From: Aquipluma nitroreducens
GTDB lineage: Bacteria > Bacteroidota > Bacteroidia > Bacteroidales > Prolixibacteraceae
DNA length: 64,000 bases
NCBI RefSeq assembly: GCF_009689585.1
Contig: NZ_AP018694.1
Location: 3,487,001-3,551,000, forward strand
Direction of reading: 5' to 3'
Positions 26,421-35,776 of the stretch are shown piece after piece. How positions within the stretch are numbered: position 1 is the stretch's first letter; every line of letters starts with the position of its first letter. The notes below the pieces were generated by a model, which did no database searches, had not been told where the DNA came from, and was given only the letters and a program-made list of their open reading frames with translations. Position numbers and translations under genes: made by a program.

Positions 26421-28604
26421 ATGAAATTGTGCTTATTTGGCCTGTTCATATTCCTGAACTTGCTTTCCTATTCATCCTCAAAAAAACACCCAAATCTTCG
26501 TGGATTAAAAACAGATCCGGCAGTCAATAAAAAAAATAGCGACTTTATTTTACATGTAAAAAAGGCTGCCGAACACATTAAAATTGATGGTTTGATTAGC
26601 GAACCCGACTGGGAGGTTGCTGAAAAAGCCAAAGATTTCCGATTGGTACTTCCCGTCGATTCCGGGTTCGCAAAATCTCCGTCAGAAGTGGTGATGACTT
26701 ACGACGACAAAGCGTTTTATTTGGGCATAACTTTCTTCGATACCATCCCGGGGAAGCGCATTACAGAGTCTTTCCGGCGTGATTTTGTATTTGGAAACAA
26801 CGACAATGTGTTGGTTTTCTTCGATACGTTTTTAGATCAGACCAACGGCTTTTCGTTTGGGGCATCGGTGTCGGGAGCCAAATGGGATGGCACCCAATCG
26901 AATGGTGGTACGGTAAACCTAAACTGGGACTGCAAATGGGACTCTAAAACAAAACAATATCCAGATCGTTGGGTGACCGAAATGCGAATTCCTTTTCGGT
27001 CGGTTAGGTTTAAATCGGGAGCTGATAAGTGGGGTGTAAACTTTAGTCGGCTTGATTTGAAAACTAATGAAAAATCGTCGTGGGCGCCGGTTCCGCGTCA
27101 GTTTGCCACAGCTAGTTTGGCCTACGCCGGTGTGCTGCAATGGGATAAGCCACTTCCCAAATCAAAAATGATGTTTTCCGTTATTCCCTATATTTTTGGT
27201 AGTGCGGCTAAAAATTTTGAGTCCGGAACAAATACCACTTACCGGAAGGATTTTGGATTTGATGCCAAACTTGGTTTAAGTACTTCCATGAACCTGGACC
27301 TGACTTATAATCCGGATTTTTCGCAGGCGGAGGTCGATCAACAGGTGACTAACCTTGATCGTTTCGAACTGTTCTTTCCTGAAAAGCGCCAGTTTTTCCT
27401 AGAAAACAGCGATCTTTTTTCCAACTATGGGTTTGCCTCGGTTACGCCTTTCTTTTCCCGGCGTATTGGACTGGATGCTCCGGTTTTGGCTGGTGCAAGG
27501 TTAAGTGGTAAACTGGGCGACAATTGGCGTTTGGGACTTTTAGATATGCAAACAGAAAAAACGGACAATCAATTGTCGCGAAATTTCATGGTTGCAGCGC
27601 TTCAGCGTAAGATGTTTTCCCGTTCAAATATCGGGTTGATATTGGTTAATAAAGAGTATATGGATGAGCCTCTGGCGCAAAATTTTAATCGTGTTGCAGG
27701 AATCGATTACAATTTGGCAAGCCGTAATAATGCCTGGAGTGGAAAATTGTTTTATCACCGCTCGTTCAGCCCTGAAAATCCCAGGAAACAATTTGCCCAG
27801 GGGGCATCGTTAATTTATAATACGAGGAGAATTCATGCTGGTATGACACAGGCAAGCGTTGGTGAAAATTACGATGCCGAAGCTGGATATGTTCGCCGGA
27901 ATGGTTATAACATGCTCAATCCTGAATTTAGCTTGTTGTGGGTTCCCAATAAAAAAGTTGTTAGTCATGGAATTGTTTCTACAGCTAATTATTATTTTGA
28001 TCCGAATTACAATCAGTTGGACCATGAAATTTCGCTGATGTATAAATTTGAATTTAGCAGTCGCGCCATTGTTGATGCAGGAATCAAGGATTATTACATT
28101 CTCCTTAGTCAGGATTTTGATCCTACACATATGAACTCTGCCGTTTTGGCCAAGGGAACCGATTATTCCTATCAGGTTGGATTTGTTGATTATACTTCTG
28201 ATACACGATCACTGTTCAATTATGCTGCAACAATTTCAGCGGGAAGTTTCTACAATGGAAATATTGCATCATTTTCAGGACATGCTACTTATCGCTACCA
28301 GCCCTACCTGAACATGACCATGAACTTTTCATATACCGACATCAATCTTCCGGGATCTTTCGAACGAGCCCGGTTTTGGTTGCTGGGCCCTAAACTGGAT
28401 TTGACACTGAGCGACAAGGTCTTCTTTTCCTCCTTCGTTCAGTACAATGAGCAAATCGACAATATGAATATTAACCTGAGGTTCCAGTGGCGGTACAAAC
28501 CCGTTTCTGATTTGTTTATCGTTTACACCGACAATTATTATACCGGCAACTGGAGTCCCCGAAACCGGGCGCTGGTGTTGAAATTGAGCTATTGGTTTAA
28601 TTAG
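26421..28604 (+). CDS. DUF5916 domain protein with CBM9-like N-terminus
   Basis: 727 residues with signal peptide (MKLCLFGLFIFLNLLSYSSS). The N-terminal CBM9-like domain (about 40-235) has AAEHIKIDGLISEPDWEVAE and GFSFGASVSGAKWDGTQ. The rest is a DUF5916 beta-barrel-like region ending in WSPRNRALVLKLSYWFN, with a C-terminal aromatic strand, so it is probably an outer membrane barrel. It has FFPEKRQFFLENSDLF, a family signature. Function unknown in the family. It has its own promoter and is not clearly linked to the efflux operon. Confidence 0.85.
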   Translation: MKLCLFGLFIFLNLLSYSSSKKHPNLRGLKTDPAVNKKNSDFILHVKKAAEHIKIDGLISEPDWEVAEKAKDFRLVLPVDSGFAKSPSEVVMTYDDKAFYLGITFFDTIPGKRITESFRRDFVFGNNDNVLVFFDTFLDQTNGFSFGASVSGAKWDGTQSNGGTVNLNWDCKWDSKTKQYPDRWVTEMRIPFRSVRFKSGADKWGVNFSRLDLKTNEKSSWAPVPRQFATASLAYAGVLQWDKPLPKSKMMFSVIPYIFGSAAKNFESGTNTTYRKDFGFDAKLGLSTSMNLDLTYNPDFSQAEVDQQVTNLDRFELFFPEKRQFFLENSDLFSNYGFASVTPFFSRRIGLDAPVLAGARLSGKLGDNWRLGLLDMQTEKTDNQLSRNFMVAALQRKMFSRSNIGLILVNKEYMDEPLAQNFNRVAGIDYNLASRNNAWSGKLFYHRSFSPENPRKQFAQGASLIYNTRRIHAGMTQASVGENYDAEAGYVRRNGYNMLNPEFSLLWVPNKKVVSHGIVSTANYYFDPNYNQLDHEISLMYKFEFSSRAIVDAGIKDYYILLSQDFDPTHMNSAVLAKGTDYSYQVGFVDYTSDTRSLFNYAATISAGSFYNGNIASFSGHATYRYQPYLNMTMNFSYTDINLPGSFERARFWLLGPKLDLTLSDKVFFSSFVQYNEQIDNMNINLRFQWRYKPVSDLFIVYTDNYYTGNWSPRNRALVLKLSYWFN

Positions 28605-28737
28605 AAAATTTTTCAGTGGTTGGCCGCAGTTGGCAGATCTCTTTCTTTATTTTTTATTGTAGACTGAGAAGCTGTTTAAAATTCAATTAAAACTATATTG
28701 AACCCACTTTGGTGTTCCATTTTATTCTATTCATTTG

Positions 28738-28880
28738 CCTCCGGTTTCACCGGAGGTTATGCAGATTCAAGTCCTTCGGACTTTTGTTCTATTGAAATCC
28801 TGAAAGGATTTAATTTGAATAACCGTTGGTGTTAACCCACGGAAAATGAGACCAATGAAATGACAACCCTGAAAGGGTTG
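28738..28880. repeat. Cluster of four short palindromes (REP-like)
   Basis: Four stem-loops of 6-8 bp with trinucleotide or longer loops: 28738-28756 (cctccggt), 28769-28783 (aagtcc), 28795-28811 (aaatcc), 28864-28880 (caaccct). They lie in the 341-bp gap 28605-28945, which has no gene. Similar units often occur in Bacteroidota genomes as dispersed repeats. No transposase is next to them. Confidence 0.6.
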
Positions 28881-28945
28881 AATTACTTCAGGAATAAATC
28901 AAATTAAATTTAAACAGTCTCTGAAAACTGCGACAGAACACTTTT

Positions 28946-29719
28946 TCAGAACTTTTCAAATACTCCCAGCCCAAACAATGCAAAATCATATTTGATGGGG
29001 TCTTCGGCGTCGAATTCCCGAAGTTTAGCTGTAATTTCTTCCACAGCTTGCCAGTCGTTTTGAGTACGGATAAGCAATCCAAGTTTGCGTGCAACATTGC
29101 CGGTATGAACATCCAGCGGGAGCATTAGTGCCGATGCCGGAATTTGCTTCCAGAGGCCAAAATCAACTCCTGCTTTGTCCGACCTCGTCATCCAGCGCAA
29201 ATACATGTTTAGCCGTTTTGCCGCCGCCCCTTTTTCAACATTCGAAACATGCTTTTCGGTTCGGTGTTCGTGTTCGAGCTCAAAAAATACTTTTCTGAAA
29301 TAAATTAACGAGCCGAAAATGGTCTTTTCATTCCTGAATCCCTGGGTAAATACTTGTTCCAAACCTCCATGTTTCTGGTAAATATTCTTTAGCGATTTCA
29401 GGAAATAAATGCAGTCGGTGCCATTGAATGTGCGGTGTTTGAAGTCTTGAAATATATCCCATTCGTCTTCCGGAGTATTGAGCAGAAATTCGATAGGATT
29501 GTTGTTCATCAAATTGATCAGTTTCAGCGAATTTCGGATGATTGTAGGCCGTTGCCCCCAAGCCAGGGTAGCGGAAAGGAATCCGGCAATTTCAATGTTT
29601 TCTTTGGTAGTGAAAAGCGCAGGGATCTGGATTGGGTCTGTTTCGATAAATCCTGGATGGTTATATTTATTTGCCTTTTCGTCAAGGAATTCTCTAGTTT
29701 CAGTTTTGTGGATGCTCAA
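28946..29719 (-). CDS. TIGR02757 family protein (DUF2400)
   Basis: 257 residues, start ATG 29719. Matches the conserved Bacteroidota family by FIETDPIQIPALFTTKENIEIAGFLSATLAWGQR (about 24-56), FNGTDCIYFL, WMTRSDKAGVDFGLWKQI and LDVHTGNVARKLGLL. No signal peptide or TM; cytoplasmic. The fold resembles helix-hairpin-helix DNA glycosylases in part, but no activity is established here. It is separated from its neighbours by more than 100 bp and is transcribed alone. Confidence 0.9.
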   Translation of the reverse strand: MSIHKTETREFLDEKANKYNHPGFIETDPIQIPALFTTKENIEIAGFLSATLAWGQRPTIIRNSLKLINLMNNNPIEFLLNTPEDEWDIFQDFKHRTFNGTDCIYFLKSLKNIYQKHGGLEQVFTQGFRNEKTIFGSLIYFRKVFFELEHEHRTEKHVSNVEKGAAAKRLNMYLRWMTRSDKAGVDFGLWKQIPASALMLPLDVHTGNVARKLGLLIRTQNDWQAVEEITAKLREFDAEDPIKYDFALFGLGVFEKF

Positions 29720-29859
29720 AATAGTTGTATTTTATTGACAAAAGATATTGAAGTAAACGTGTTTGTCGATGGTGTAATTTTGCTCAGATTGGATGTATGA
29801 ACAAATATATCAACGCAAGTGTTGACAGCAATTGAGAGCTTTAACTAAATTTATTCGCC

Positions 29860-30312
29860 ATGAAGAAATTTATCTCAATTTTACTGTGTTATTGTATTTT
29901 GATTTTGCCAACCGGATGCCACACATCTAAACTTTTAACAGCCGATGAAGCTGAGGCAAAAACGGGAACTCAAAATTATCTCATTTTACACACTCCAAAT
30001 CGAAATTATAAAATTTTCAACTACAAGTTTACCAAAGATTCAATTGAAGGCGATTTAAGGATTCTTTCCCCGGGCAAGTCGAAAACAATCAACCTATATA
30101 CTGAAATGAATTTCGATATAAAACTTAGCCGGGATTCAAGTGAATTCGTGCGGATTTCAAAAGCAGATATAACAAAAATAACTTACAAGGAGTTTAGTAT
30201 GCAAAATACAATTATAGCGGTAGTTGGAGTGTTGGGAGTTTTTGCGATTTTATCAGTAATTGTTGCGAATAGTATGTCTTTTAATATTGACTTAAGTGGG
30301 ATGAGCAATTAG
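29860..30312 (+). CDS. Small lipoprotein with C-terminal membrane segment, unknown function
   Basis: 150 residues. Signal peptide with lipobox ILPTGC (C at about residue 20), then a soluble part with a beta-rich stretch, then a hydrophobic helix near the C-terminus (about 115-137, IIAVVGVLGVFAILSVIVA). No family recognised. It lies alone between TIGR02757 (divergent) and lolD (convergent). Confidence 0.65.
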   Translation: MKKFISILLCYCILILPTGCHTSKLLTADEAEAKTGTQNYLILHTPNRNYKIFNYKFTKDSIEGDLRILSPGKSKTINLYTEMNFDIKLSRDSSEFVRISKADITKITYKEFSMQNTIIAVVGVLGVFAILSVIVANSMSFNIDLSGMSN

Positions 30313-30333
30313 ATTGAAGGTTCCCAATGAACT

Positions 30334-31011
30334 TCAAATCGCCAGATTCGATTCACCTCCCGACTCAATCAGCCCGTCTTTCATCCGAATAATTGCATCA
30401 CTTTGGGCGGCGAAACTCTCGTCGTGGGTCACAATCACTAATGTTTGTTTAAACTTATCGCGAAGTGTAAAAAATAGTTCGTGAAGATCTTCCCTGTTTT
30501 TAGTATCCAGATTTCCTGAAGGTTCATCGGCCAGAATTATGGCTGGGTTATTGATCAGTGCACGTGCAACAGCCACACGTTGCCGTTCTCCTCCCGAAAG
30601 TTCGCCGGGTTTATGATTCAACCGGTGTGATAAGCCCAGAAAATCGAGGTATTCTTTGGCCTTTTGTTCGGCTTCTTTTTTCGGAGTTTTGGCAATAAAA
30701 GCCGGAATACAAACATTTTCGAGTGCAGAGAATTCGGGCAGTAGATAGTGGAACTGAAAAACAAAACCAATCTGCCGGTTTCTGAAATCGGACAGTTGGC
30801 GCTCGTTCATAATTGAAATATTTTGCCCGTTGATAAATACATTTCCAGCCGCAGGTTGGCTTAAAGTTCCAATAATTTGCAAAAGTGTGGTTTTACCAGC
30901 TCCGCTGGGCCCAACAATCGAATAGAGCTTTCCCGCCGGAACCACCAGATCAATTCCCTTCAGAACCTGAAGATCGCCAAACGACTTTGTTATTTTTTCG
31001 ACTTTAATCAA
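30334..31011 (-). CDS. LolD-like ABC transporter ATP-binding protein
   Basis: 225 residues with Walker [10 protein letters not shown] (about 35-43), Q-loop [13 protein letters not shown], signature [15 protein letters not shown], Walker [13 protein letters not shown] and switch H in VIVTHDE. LolD/MacB-ATPase type, the partner of an FtsX-fold permease, here not adjacent. It lies 62 bp downstream of tatA on the same strand. It may serve lipoprotein release (LolCDE) or the MacB-type permease at 22068; this is not resolved by the sequence. Confidence 0.9.
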   Translation of the reverse strand: MIKVEKITKSFGDLQVLKGIDLVVPAGKLYSIVGPSGAGKTTLLQIIGTLSQPAAGNVFINGQNISIMNERQLSDFRNRQIGFVFQFHYLLPEFSALENVCIPAFIAKTPKKEAEQKAKEYLDFLGLSHRLNHKPGELSGGERQRVAVARALINNPAIILADEPSGNLDTKNREDLHELFFTLRDKFKQTLVIVTHDESFAAQSDAIIRMKDGLIESGGESNLAI

Positions 31012-31073
31012 TCGCTGAATGATTTAGAATGATTGGTTTGGGGTAAACTAATGTTCTGAAGTTGGATTGCAAA

Positions 31074-31475
31074 TTATATCTGAGCTCCGTTATCAATTGA
31101 ATTTGCCATTGTTTCGGCTCCTTTGGTGACATCGCTTTTTACTTCCGATACTTCTTTCTCTATCACACTTGTGTGTTCTTTAACGCCTTCCTTAATGGTA
31201 CTTGTGGTCTCTTTTATTCCATCCTGAATGTCGCTGGTGTGTTTCGTTATTCCTTCCTGAATGTCGCTTTTGATGTTTCGAACAGTTGATCGGATATCAC
31301 TGATTTCATCGCCAAGTCCACCGCCGCTTTCGTTGAGTTCGCGTTTAATCTCATTGGTCGCTTTCTGGAATTCTCTCATGGCCTTGCCCAGCGTTCTGGC
31401 AATATCAGGAATGGCTTTAGCCCCAAAAAGCATCAGAAAAACAAAAATGATTAGTACTATCTCGCCTCCACCCAT
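31074..31475 (-). CDS. tatA: Twin-arginine translocase subunit TatA/TatE
   Basis: 133 residues from ATG 31475 (MGGGEIVLIIFVFLMLFGAKAIPD); an in-frame TTG at 31517 would add an untypical lead. An N-terminal TM helix (about 4-20) with the FG hinge (FGAKAIPD), then an amphipathic helix, then a long E/K/S/T-rich repeat-like tail with periodic SDIQ/GIKE/TSTIKEGVKEH motifs. It forms the pore of the Tat system for folded proteins. The tail is longer than in typical TatA proteins. lolD follows after 62 bp. Confidence 0.85.
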   Translation of the reverse strand: MGGGEIVLIIFVFLMLFGAKAIPDIARTLGKAMREFQKATNEIKRELNESGGGLGDEISDIRSTVRNIKSDIQEGITKHTSDIQDGIKETTSTIKEGVKEHTSVIEKEVSEVKSDVTKGAETMANSIDNGAQI

Positions 31476-31582
31476 AAATGATGTATTAATTAGTTGGTCA
31501 AAAAATAATCTGAGCAAATATACAAACTAGTTAAGGATAACGCCAATGGAAGTATGAATAAGTTTGACCTAACGGGAAAAAA

Positions 31583-31628
31583 GAAGCAGGAATTCCATTG
31601 ATCAATCGACCAATGAAATCCCTGCTTC
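31583..31628 (-). terminator. Terminator of secDF
   Basis: gaagcagg (31583-31590) pairs with cctgcttc (31621-31628), with additional inner pairing, followed on the minus strand by a T-run. It lies 23 bp after the secDF stop. Confidence 0.75.
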
Positions 31629-31651
31629 AGGATTGTTTTATTCGAATGGAA

Positions 31652-34624
31652 TTAAGCTTTGTTCTTACCTCTTGTTTTCATGATTGTGTCATAAACAATT
31701 GGTGCAGCATTAAATACCGATGAATAGGTACCAACACCAATACCGATCAAAAGAGCAAAAGTAAATCCTTTGATTGAGGTTCCTCCGAAGAAGAAGATTG
31801 CAAATAATACGATTAATACGGTTAACGAAGTACTGAATGTACGACGAAGAGTTGAATTCATCGCATGATCCATTGTTTCAGCCAAACCGCGTTTTGGATA
31901 CAGGTGACGGTACTCACGGATACGGTCATAAATAATTACGGTATCGTTAATCGAATATCCGATCACGGTTAATACCGCTGCGATAAACGATTGGTCGATT
32001 TCCAGCGAGAATGGCAGGAATCCGTATAATACGGAGAACGCTCCCATTGTAATGATGGCATCATGAGCAAGAGAAACAATACCACCCAATCCATATTGCC
32101 AGTCCCTGAACCGTACAACGATGTATATGAAGATCAATACCAGAGAGAACAAAACTGCAAGGATCGCATCTTTGGTCAGTTTGTCCGAAATGGTTGGTCC
32201 AACCTTCTGTGTACTTTGCAAGTTTACTTTGCTAAACGTATCGGCTGATACATCGCCAATGTAATTCGCTTTTTTAAGTCCTTGGTAAAGCAGTTCTTCA
32301 ACCTGGTTGTCAACATCAGCAGTGTTTTCTTCGATCTTATACCCGGTAGTAATACGAACCTGATTGGCATTACCGTATGTTTTTACATCCGGAGTTGAAT
32401 TGAAGATAGGAGCTAAAGCACTCTTAATATCATCTACTCTCACATCTTTGTCGAAACGAACAACATAAGTACGTCCCCCTTTGAAGTCGATACCTTTATC
32501 GAATCCACGAACAACGAAAGAAATCAAAGAGATTACAATTAAAACTCCTGAAATTGAATAGAAAATTTTCCTTTTTTCGATGAACGGGATTTGTACATAA
32601 CGCAACCAGTTTTTAGTATTTTTGGTTGTGAAGGTAATATCTTTGTTTTTAGCTAACTGACGTTCGAAGATCAAACGAGTGATGAAGATGGATGTGAACA
32701 ATGAAGTTACGATACCAATAATCAATGTAGTTGCGAAACCTCTGATTGGACCTGAACCAAACACATAAAGTACGATACCGGTTAATAATGTAGTTACCTG
32801 TCCGTCGATGATGGCCGAATAAGCAGCGTTATATCCGTCGAAAACGGCAAGCCGAACCGATTTTCCAGCCAACATTTCATCTTCAATACGTTCGTAAATC
32901 AACACGTTGGCGTCAACCGCCATACCCATGGTCAATACGATACCTGCAATACCAGGTAAGGTTAAAACGGCTCCAATTGAGGCAAGAACACCAATCAGGA
33001 AGAAAACGTTTACGATCAAGGCTACGTTTGCTGCCATACCCGCTTTCCGGCTATAGAAGAATAACATATATCCCAATACCAATAAGAAGGCGATACCAAA
33101 CGACCAGAAACCGCTGGTGATTGCTTCTTGTCCCAATGAAGGTCCAACAACATCTTCAGCAATAATTACAGCAGGTGCAGGCATTTTACCCGACTTCAGG
33201 ATGTTCGCTAAATCCTTTGCTTCTTCAACGCTTTCCAAACCAGTGATTGAAGAACGACCTCCGGTAATTTCGCCGTTCACATTCGGATACGAACGTACAT
33301 AACCATCCAAAACGATTGCAATTGATTTGCCAACATTGTCTTTGGTTAAACGGGCCCATACTTTAGCTCCTTCGCTGTTCATGGTCATACTTACTTCAGG
33401 GCGGCTACCCATATCAGAATAGTCCTGGCGGGCATCGGTAATAACATCTCCTTCAAGAGGAGCACGGCCATCGCGGCCAGTTACTTTGATGGCAACCAAA
33501 GTGAAGAATTTTTCTTCTTTGTCAACGGCTTTAGCAGTCCATTTGAAAGCCAGATTACGTGGCATCAATGCTTTCACCTGATCCATTTTCAGGTAAGAGT
33601 TAATTGTTGCAGTATCTTTCCACTGAGCAGTTCCTACAGCAGCTCCCGGATACAATTGACCCTGAGGAGTTGAATGTGGTTGCAGAATTGAAAACAAAGG
33701 AAATTGTTTTTTTGCATCAGCATTTTTGTCAACTCCGGTGGCATCAGTTTTTGCATTTTTATCCAGTTCGTTCAACAGGCTGTTGTTTGTTGTCTCAGCT
33801 TTTTTAGTCGTATCAACAGCAGCAACAGAAGGTTGAGTTTTAATCGAAAGAATTTCGGCTATTTTTTGGTTTGCCTGTGCAAGATATGGATATACTTCGC
33901 TGTTGTCGTATGTTTCCCAGAATTCGAGGTTTGCTGTTCCCTGCAAAAGTTTGCGAACACGTTTGGGGTCATCAACACCAGGAAGTTCAACCAGAATACG
34001 TCCGGCAGTCTGAAGTTGCTGAATATTTGGCTGAGCCACACCAAAACGGTCGATACGGGTGCGGATGATGTTAAATGAGTTGTCGATGGCAACCTTAGTT
34101 TCTTTCTTTAAAACATCCAATACTTCAGCATTGGTTGAGTTGTATTTAACCTTGTCTTTTAGGTCAAGCGTATTGAAAATCGAAGCCAGTTTTCCGTTTG
34201 GAGATATTTCTTCGAACGATTTTCCGAACAAGGTCACAAAATCTTCCTGGCTATTTTTCTGTTTTTCTTTTGCCATCCGGATGGCTGCCGTGAACGTTGA
34301 ATCTTTACTGAAGTTCGACAATGATTTAACCAGGTCAACCACTGAAACTTCCAAAGTAACGTTCATACCACCTTGTAAGTCAAGACCAAGGCCAAGCTCT
34401 AAGGCTTTTACTTCTTTAAATGTGTATTTGCGAATTCCAAGCAAATTGTAAACAACCTCGCTTGACATTGAGTCAAGGTAGATTTGCTCTTTTTGTTTGT
34501 CTCCTTTTGCAAATGTTTTGGCTGCTTTCTCAACTTGGTTAGCCTTAAAGGTAAACATCAGCTGATACACACAAATCAAAGCAAGGAGTACTGCAAAAAT
34601 TCTAATTGCACCTTTGTTTTGCAT
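31652..34624 (-). CDS. secDF: Protein translocase subunit SecDF (fused)
   Basis: 990 residues, SecD and SecF joined in one chain as usual in Bacteroidota. N-terminal TM, LGLGLDLQGGMNVTLEV signature, large periplasmic P1 domain, six TM helices with VLTMGMAVDANVLIYERI, then the SecF part with KGIDFKGGRTYVVRFD, IGYSINDTVIIYDRIRE and the C-terminal TM block. It uses the proton-motive force to pull proteins through SecYEG. The gene lies between tatA and a small membrane protein gene, all on the same strand. Confidence 0.97.
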   Translation of the reverse strand: MQNKGAIRIFAVLLALICVYQLMFTFKANQVEKAAKTFAKGDKQKEQIYLDSMSSEVVYNLLGIRKYTFKEVKALELGLGLDLQGGMNVTLEVSVVDLVKSLSNFSKDSTFTAAIRMAKEKQKNSQEDFVTLFGKSFEEISPNGKLASIFNTLDLKDKVKYNSTNAEVLDVLKKETKVAIDNSFNIIRTRIDRFGVAQPNIQQLQTAGRILVELPGVDDPKRVRKLLQGTANLEFWETYDNSEVYPYLAQANQKIAEILSIKTQPSVAAVDTTKKAETTNNSLLNELDKNAKTDATGVDKNADAKKQFPLFSILQPHSTPQGQLYPGAAVGTAQWKDTATINSYLKMDQVKALMPRNLAFKWTAKAVDKEEKFFTLVAIKVTGRDGRAPLEGDVITDARQDYSDMGSRPEVSMTMNSEGAKVWARLTKDNVGKSIAIVLDGYVRSYPNVNGEITGGRSSITGLESVEEAKDLANILKSGKMPAPAVIIAEDVVGPSLGQEAITSGFWSFGIAFLLVLGYMLFFYSRKAGMAANVALIVNVFFLIGVLASIGAVLTLPGIAGIVLTMGMAVDANVLIYERIEDEMLAGKSVRLAVFDGYNAAYSAIIDGQVTTLLTGIVLYVFGSGPIRGFATTLIIGIVTSLFTSIFITRLIFERQLAKNKDITFTTKNTKNWLRYVQIPFIEKRKIFYSISGVLIVISLISFVVRGFDKGIDFKGGRTYVVRFDKDVRVDDIKSALAPIFNSTPDVKTYGNANQVRITTGYKIEENTADVDNQVEELLYQGLKKANYIGDVSADTFSKVNLQSTQKVGPTISDKLTKDAILAVLFSLVLIFIYIVVRFRDWQYGLGGIVSLAHDAIITMGAFSVLYGFLPFSLEIDQSFIAAVLTVIGYSINDTVIIYDRIREYRHLYPKRGLAETMDHAMNSTLRRTFSTSLTVLIVLFAIFFFGGTSIKGFTFALLIGIGVGTYSSVFNAAPIVYDTIMKTRGKNKA

Positions 34625-34741
34625 TTGTAAAAATTTAAATTGTTTGTTATAATTATTTAGATTGAATTATTTGTTTTTCAGACATAACTGTAAATATCGT
34701 TAGGTATTGATATAACAATTTACCTGATAATGAATCCGGAA

Positions 34742-35149
34742 TTAAGAAAGGGGAGGTGTGTCGTCGGGGCTGGCGTACAGAACCCGGTTAAATGGAAGGG
34801 AATGAAATGAACATACTGATGGAAAGAAACTATGTACGGTTTCTGCTTTCATCATCTGGAATGTTCGTAAATTATAATGTTTCAGTAAAAATTTATCCTG
34901 AGAATAAGAAAGGCGAAACCGAACGGTGAAATCGTTGCCGGCAGTCTTTAAATTGTAGGTTGGTAATTGATTACATAAAAACAGATGGCTGTTTTCAGTG
35001 TTGTTCGAGGCTGGGTTTTTTCGAACATTGTCGGCCAGTTTTTGGTTAGCCACGTGATAGATATCGAATACGGCAGCTCCACTAACCAGCAAAAACAGCA
35101 GGCAGAGGCGCATGATAAAATGTTTCGATATGTATTTCTTCAGGTTCAT
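34742..35149 (-). CDS. Small membrane-anchored protein, unknown function
   Basis: 135 residues with an N-terminal TM (about 12-30, FIMRLCLLFLLVSGAAVFD), then a basic, aromatic extracytoplasmic part with NQLPTYNLKTAGNDFTVRF. No family recognised. It lies 117 bp upstream of secDF and 76 bp downstream of the aspartyl protease gene on the same strand. Coding status is reasonable but not certain; no strong motif. Confidence 0.5.
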   Translation of the reverse strand: MNLKKYISKHFIMRLCLLFLLVSGAAVFDIYHVANQKLADNVRKNPASNNTENSHLFLCNQLPTYNLKTAGNDFTVRFRLSYSQDKFLLKHYNLRTFQMMKAETVHSFFPSVCSFHSLPFNRVLYASPDDTPPLS

Positions 35150-35225
35150 TAATTTATTTCAGCCGCCAAATATATTTATTTTTTCTGAATATAATAGCCT
35201 TGATTTTCTGCTGTCGGACAGCCTG

Positions 35226-35651
35226 TCAGATGTGAAATTGAATGATTTTATTTGCGTAATCGATTTTGCATTGGTATTGCATCAAAATGTCGCCCCCCAA
35301 CAGACCGGAAATTCGGTACGAGGTGTATTTTTCGTAAATCTCGTTGACATGGTCGAGATCAATCAGTGCCACTTTTTGCCCGGTAATTTCCAAGTCACCA
35401 AATCGCAGGCACGTCAGTTTTCCGACCGAAGTTTCCATCATGCCCTGATTAATACCTGCACTTTGATAATCTTCCATATCATCAGAATCGACATTTTCGT
35501 AATGCATTTTTAAATTTTTATCGAGTACAGTTTTTGATGCTCCGGTGTCAATAATCCAGTATGAATGAGTTCCATCTTCAAAACTACCTTCAATTAGAAT
35601 GTGATAGTTTTCACGTTCAAGCTCAATGATATTTAGGGGTATTTCGATCAT
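35226..35651 (-). CDS. Retropepsin-like aspartyl protease family protein
   Basis: 141 residues without signal peptide or TM. Catalytic motif WIIDTGASKTVLD (D about residue 35), flexible flap region, and the second-lobe signature ISGLLGGDILMQYQCKIDY (ILG-like turn). Single-domain retroviral-type aspartyl protease that would act as a dimer. Substrate unknown. It lies between mdh and the small membrane protein gene on the same strand. Confidence 0.8.
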   Translation of the reverse strand: MIEIPLNIIELERENYHILIEGSFEDGTHSYWIIDTGASKTVLDKNLKMHYENVDSDDMEDYQSAGINQGMMETSVGKLTCLRFGDLEITGQKVALIDLDHVNEIYEKYTSYRISGLLGGDILMQYQCKIDYANKIIQFHI

Positions 35652-35711
35652 TTGTCAAATTAAGTTTCAGCTTATCCTTTGTAGTTTTTGCGTTATCGTA
35701 TGCTATAAAAA

Positions 35712-35738
35712 AAGCTCCGGTAAATAATACCGGAGCTT
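35712..35738 (-). terminator. Terminator of mdh
   Basis: 11-bp stem aagctccggta (35712-35722) with its complement (35728-35738), followed by a T-rich tract on the minus strand; 38 bp after the mdh stop. Confidence 0.85.
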
Positions 35739-35776
35739 CAAATATAGATTTTATTGTTTGTTTAGTTCGAAGAAAA

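Noticed and set aside
30334-31011. The LolD-like ATPase as the certain partner of the MacB-type permease
   Set aside because: The genes are 7 kb apart on opposite strands; the link is only possible, not supported by context.
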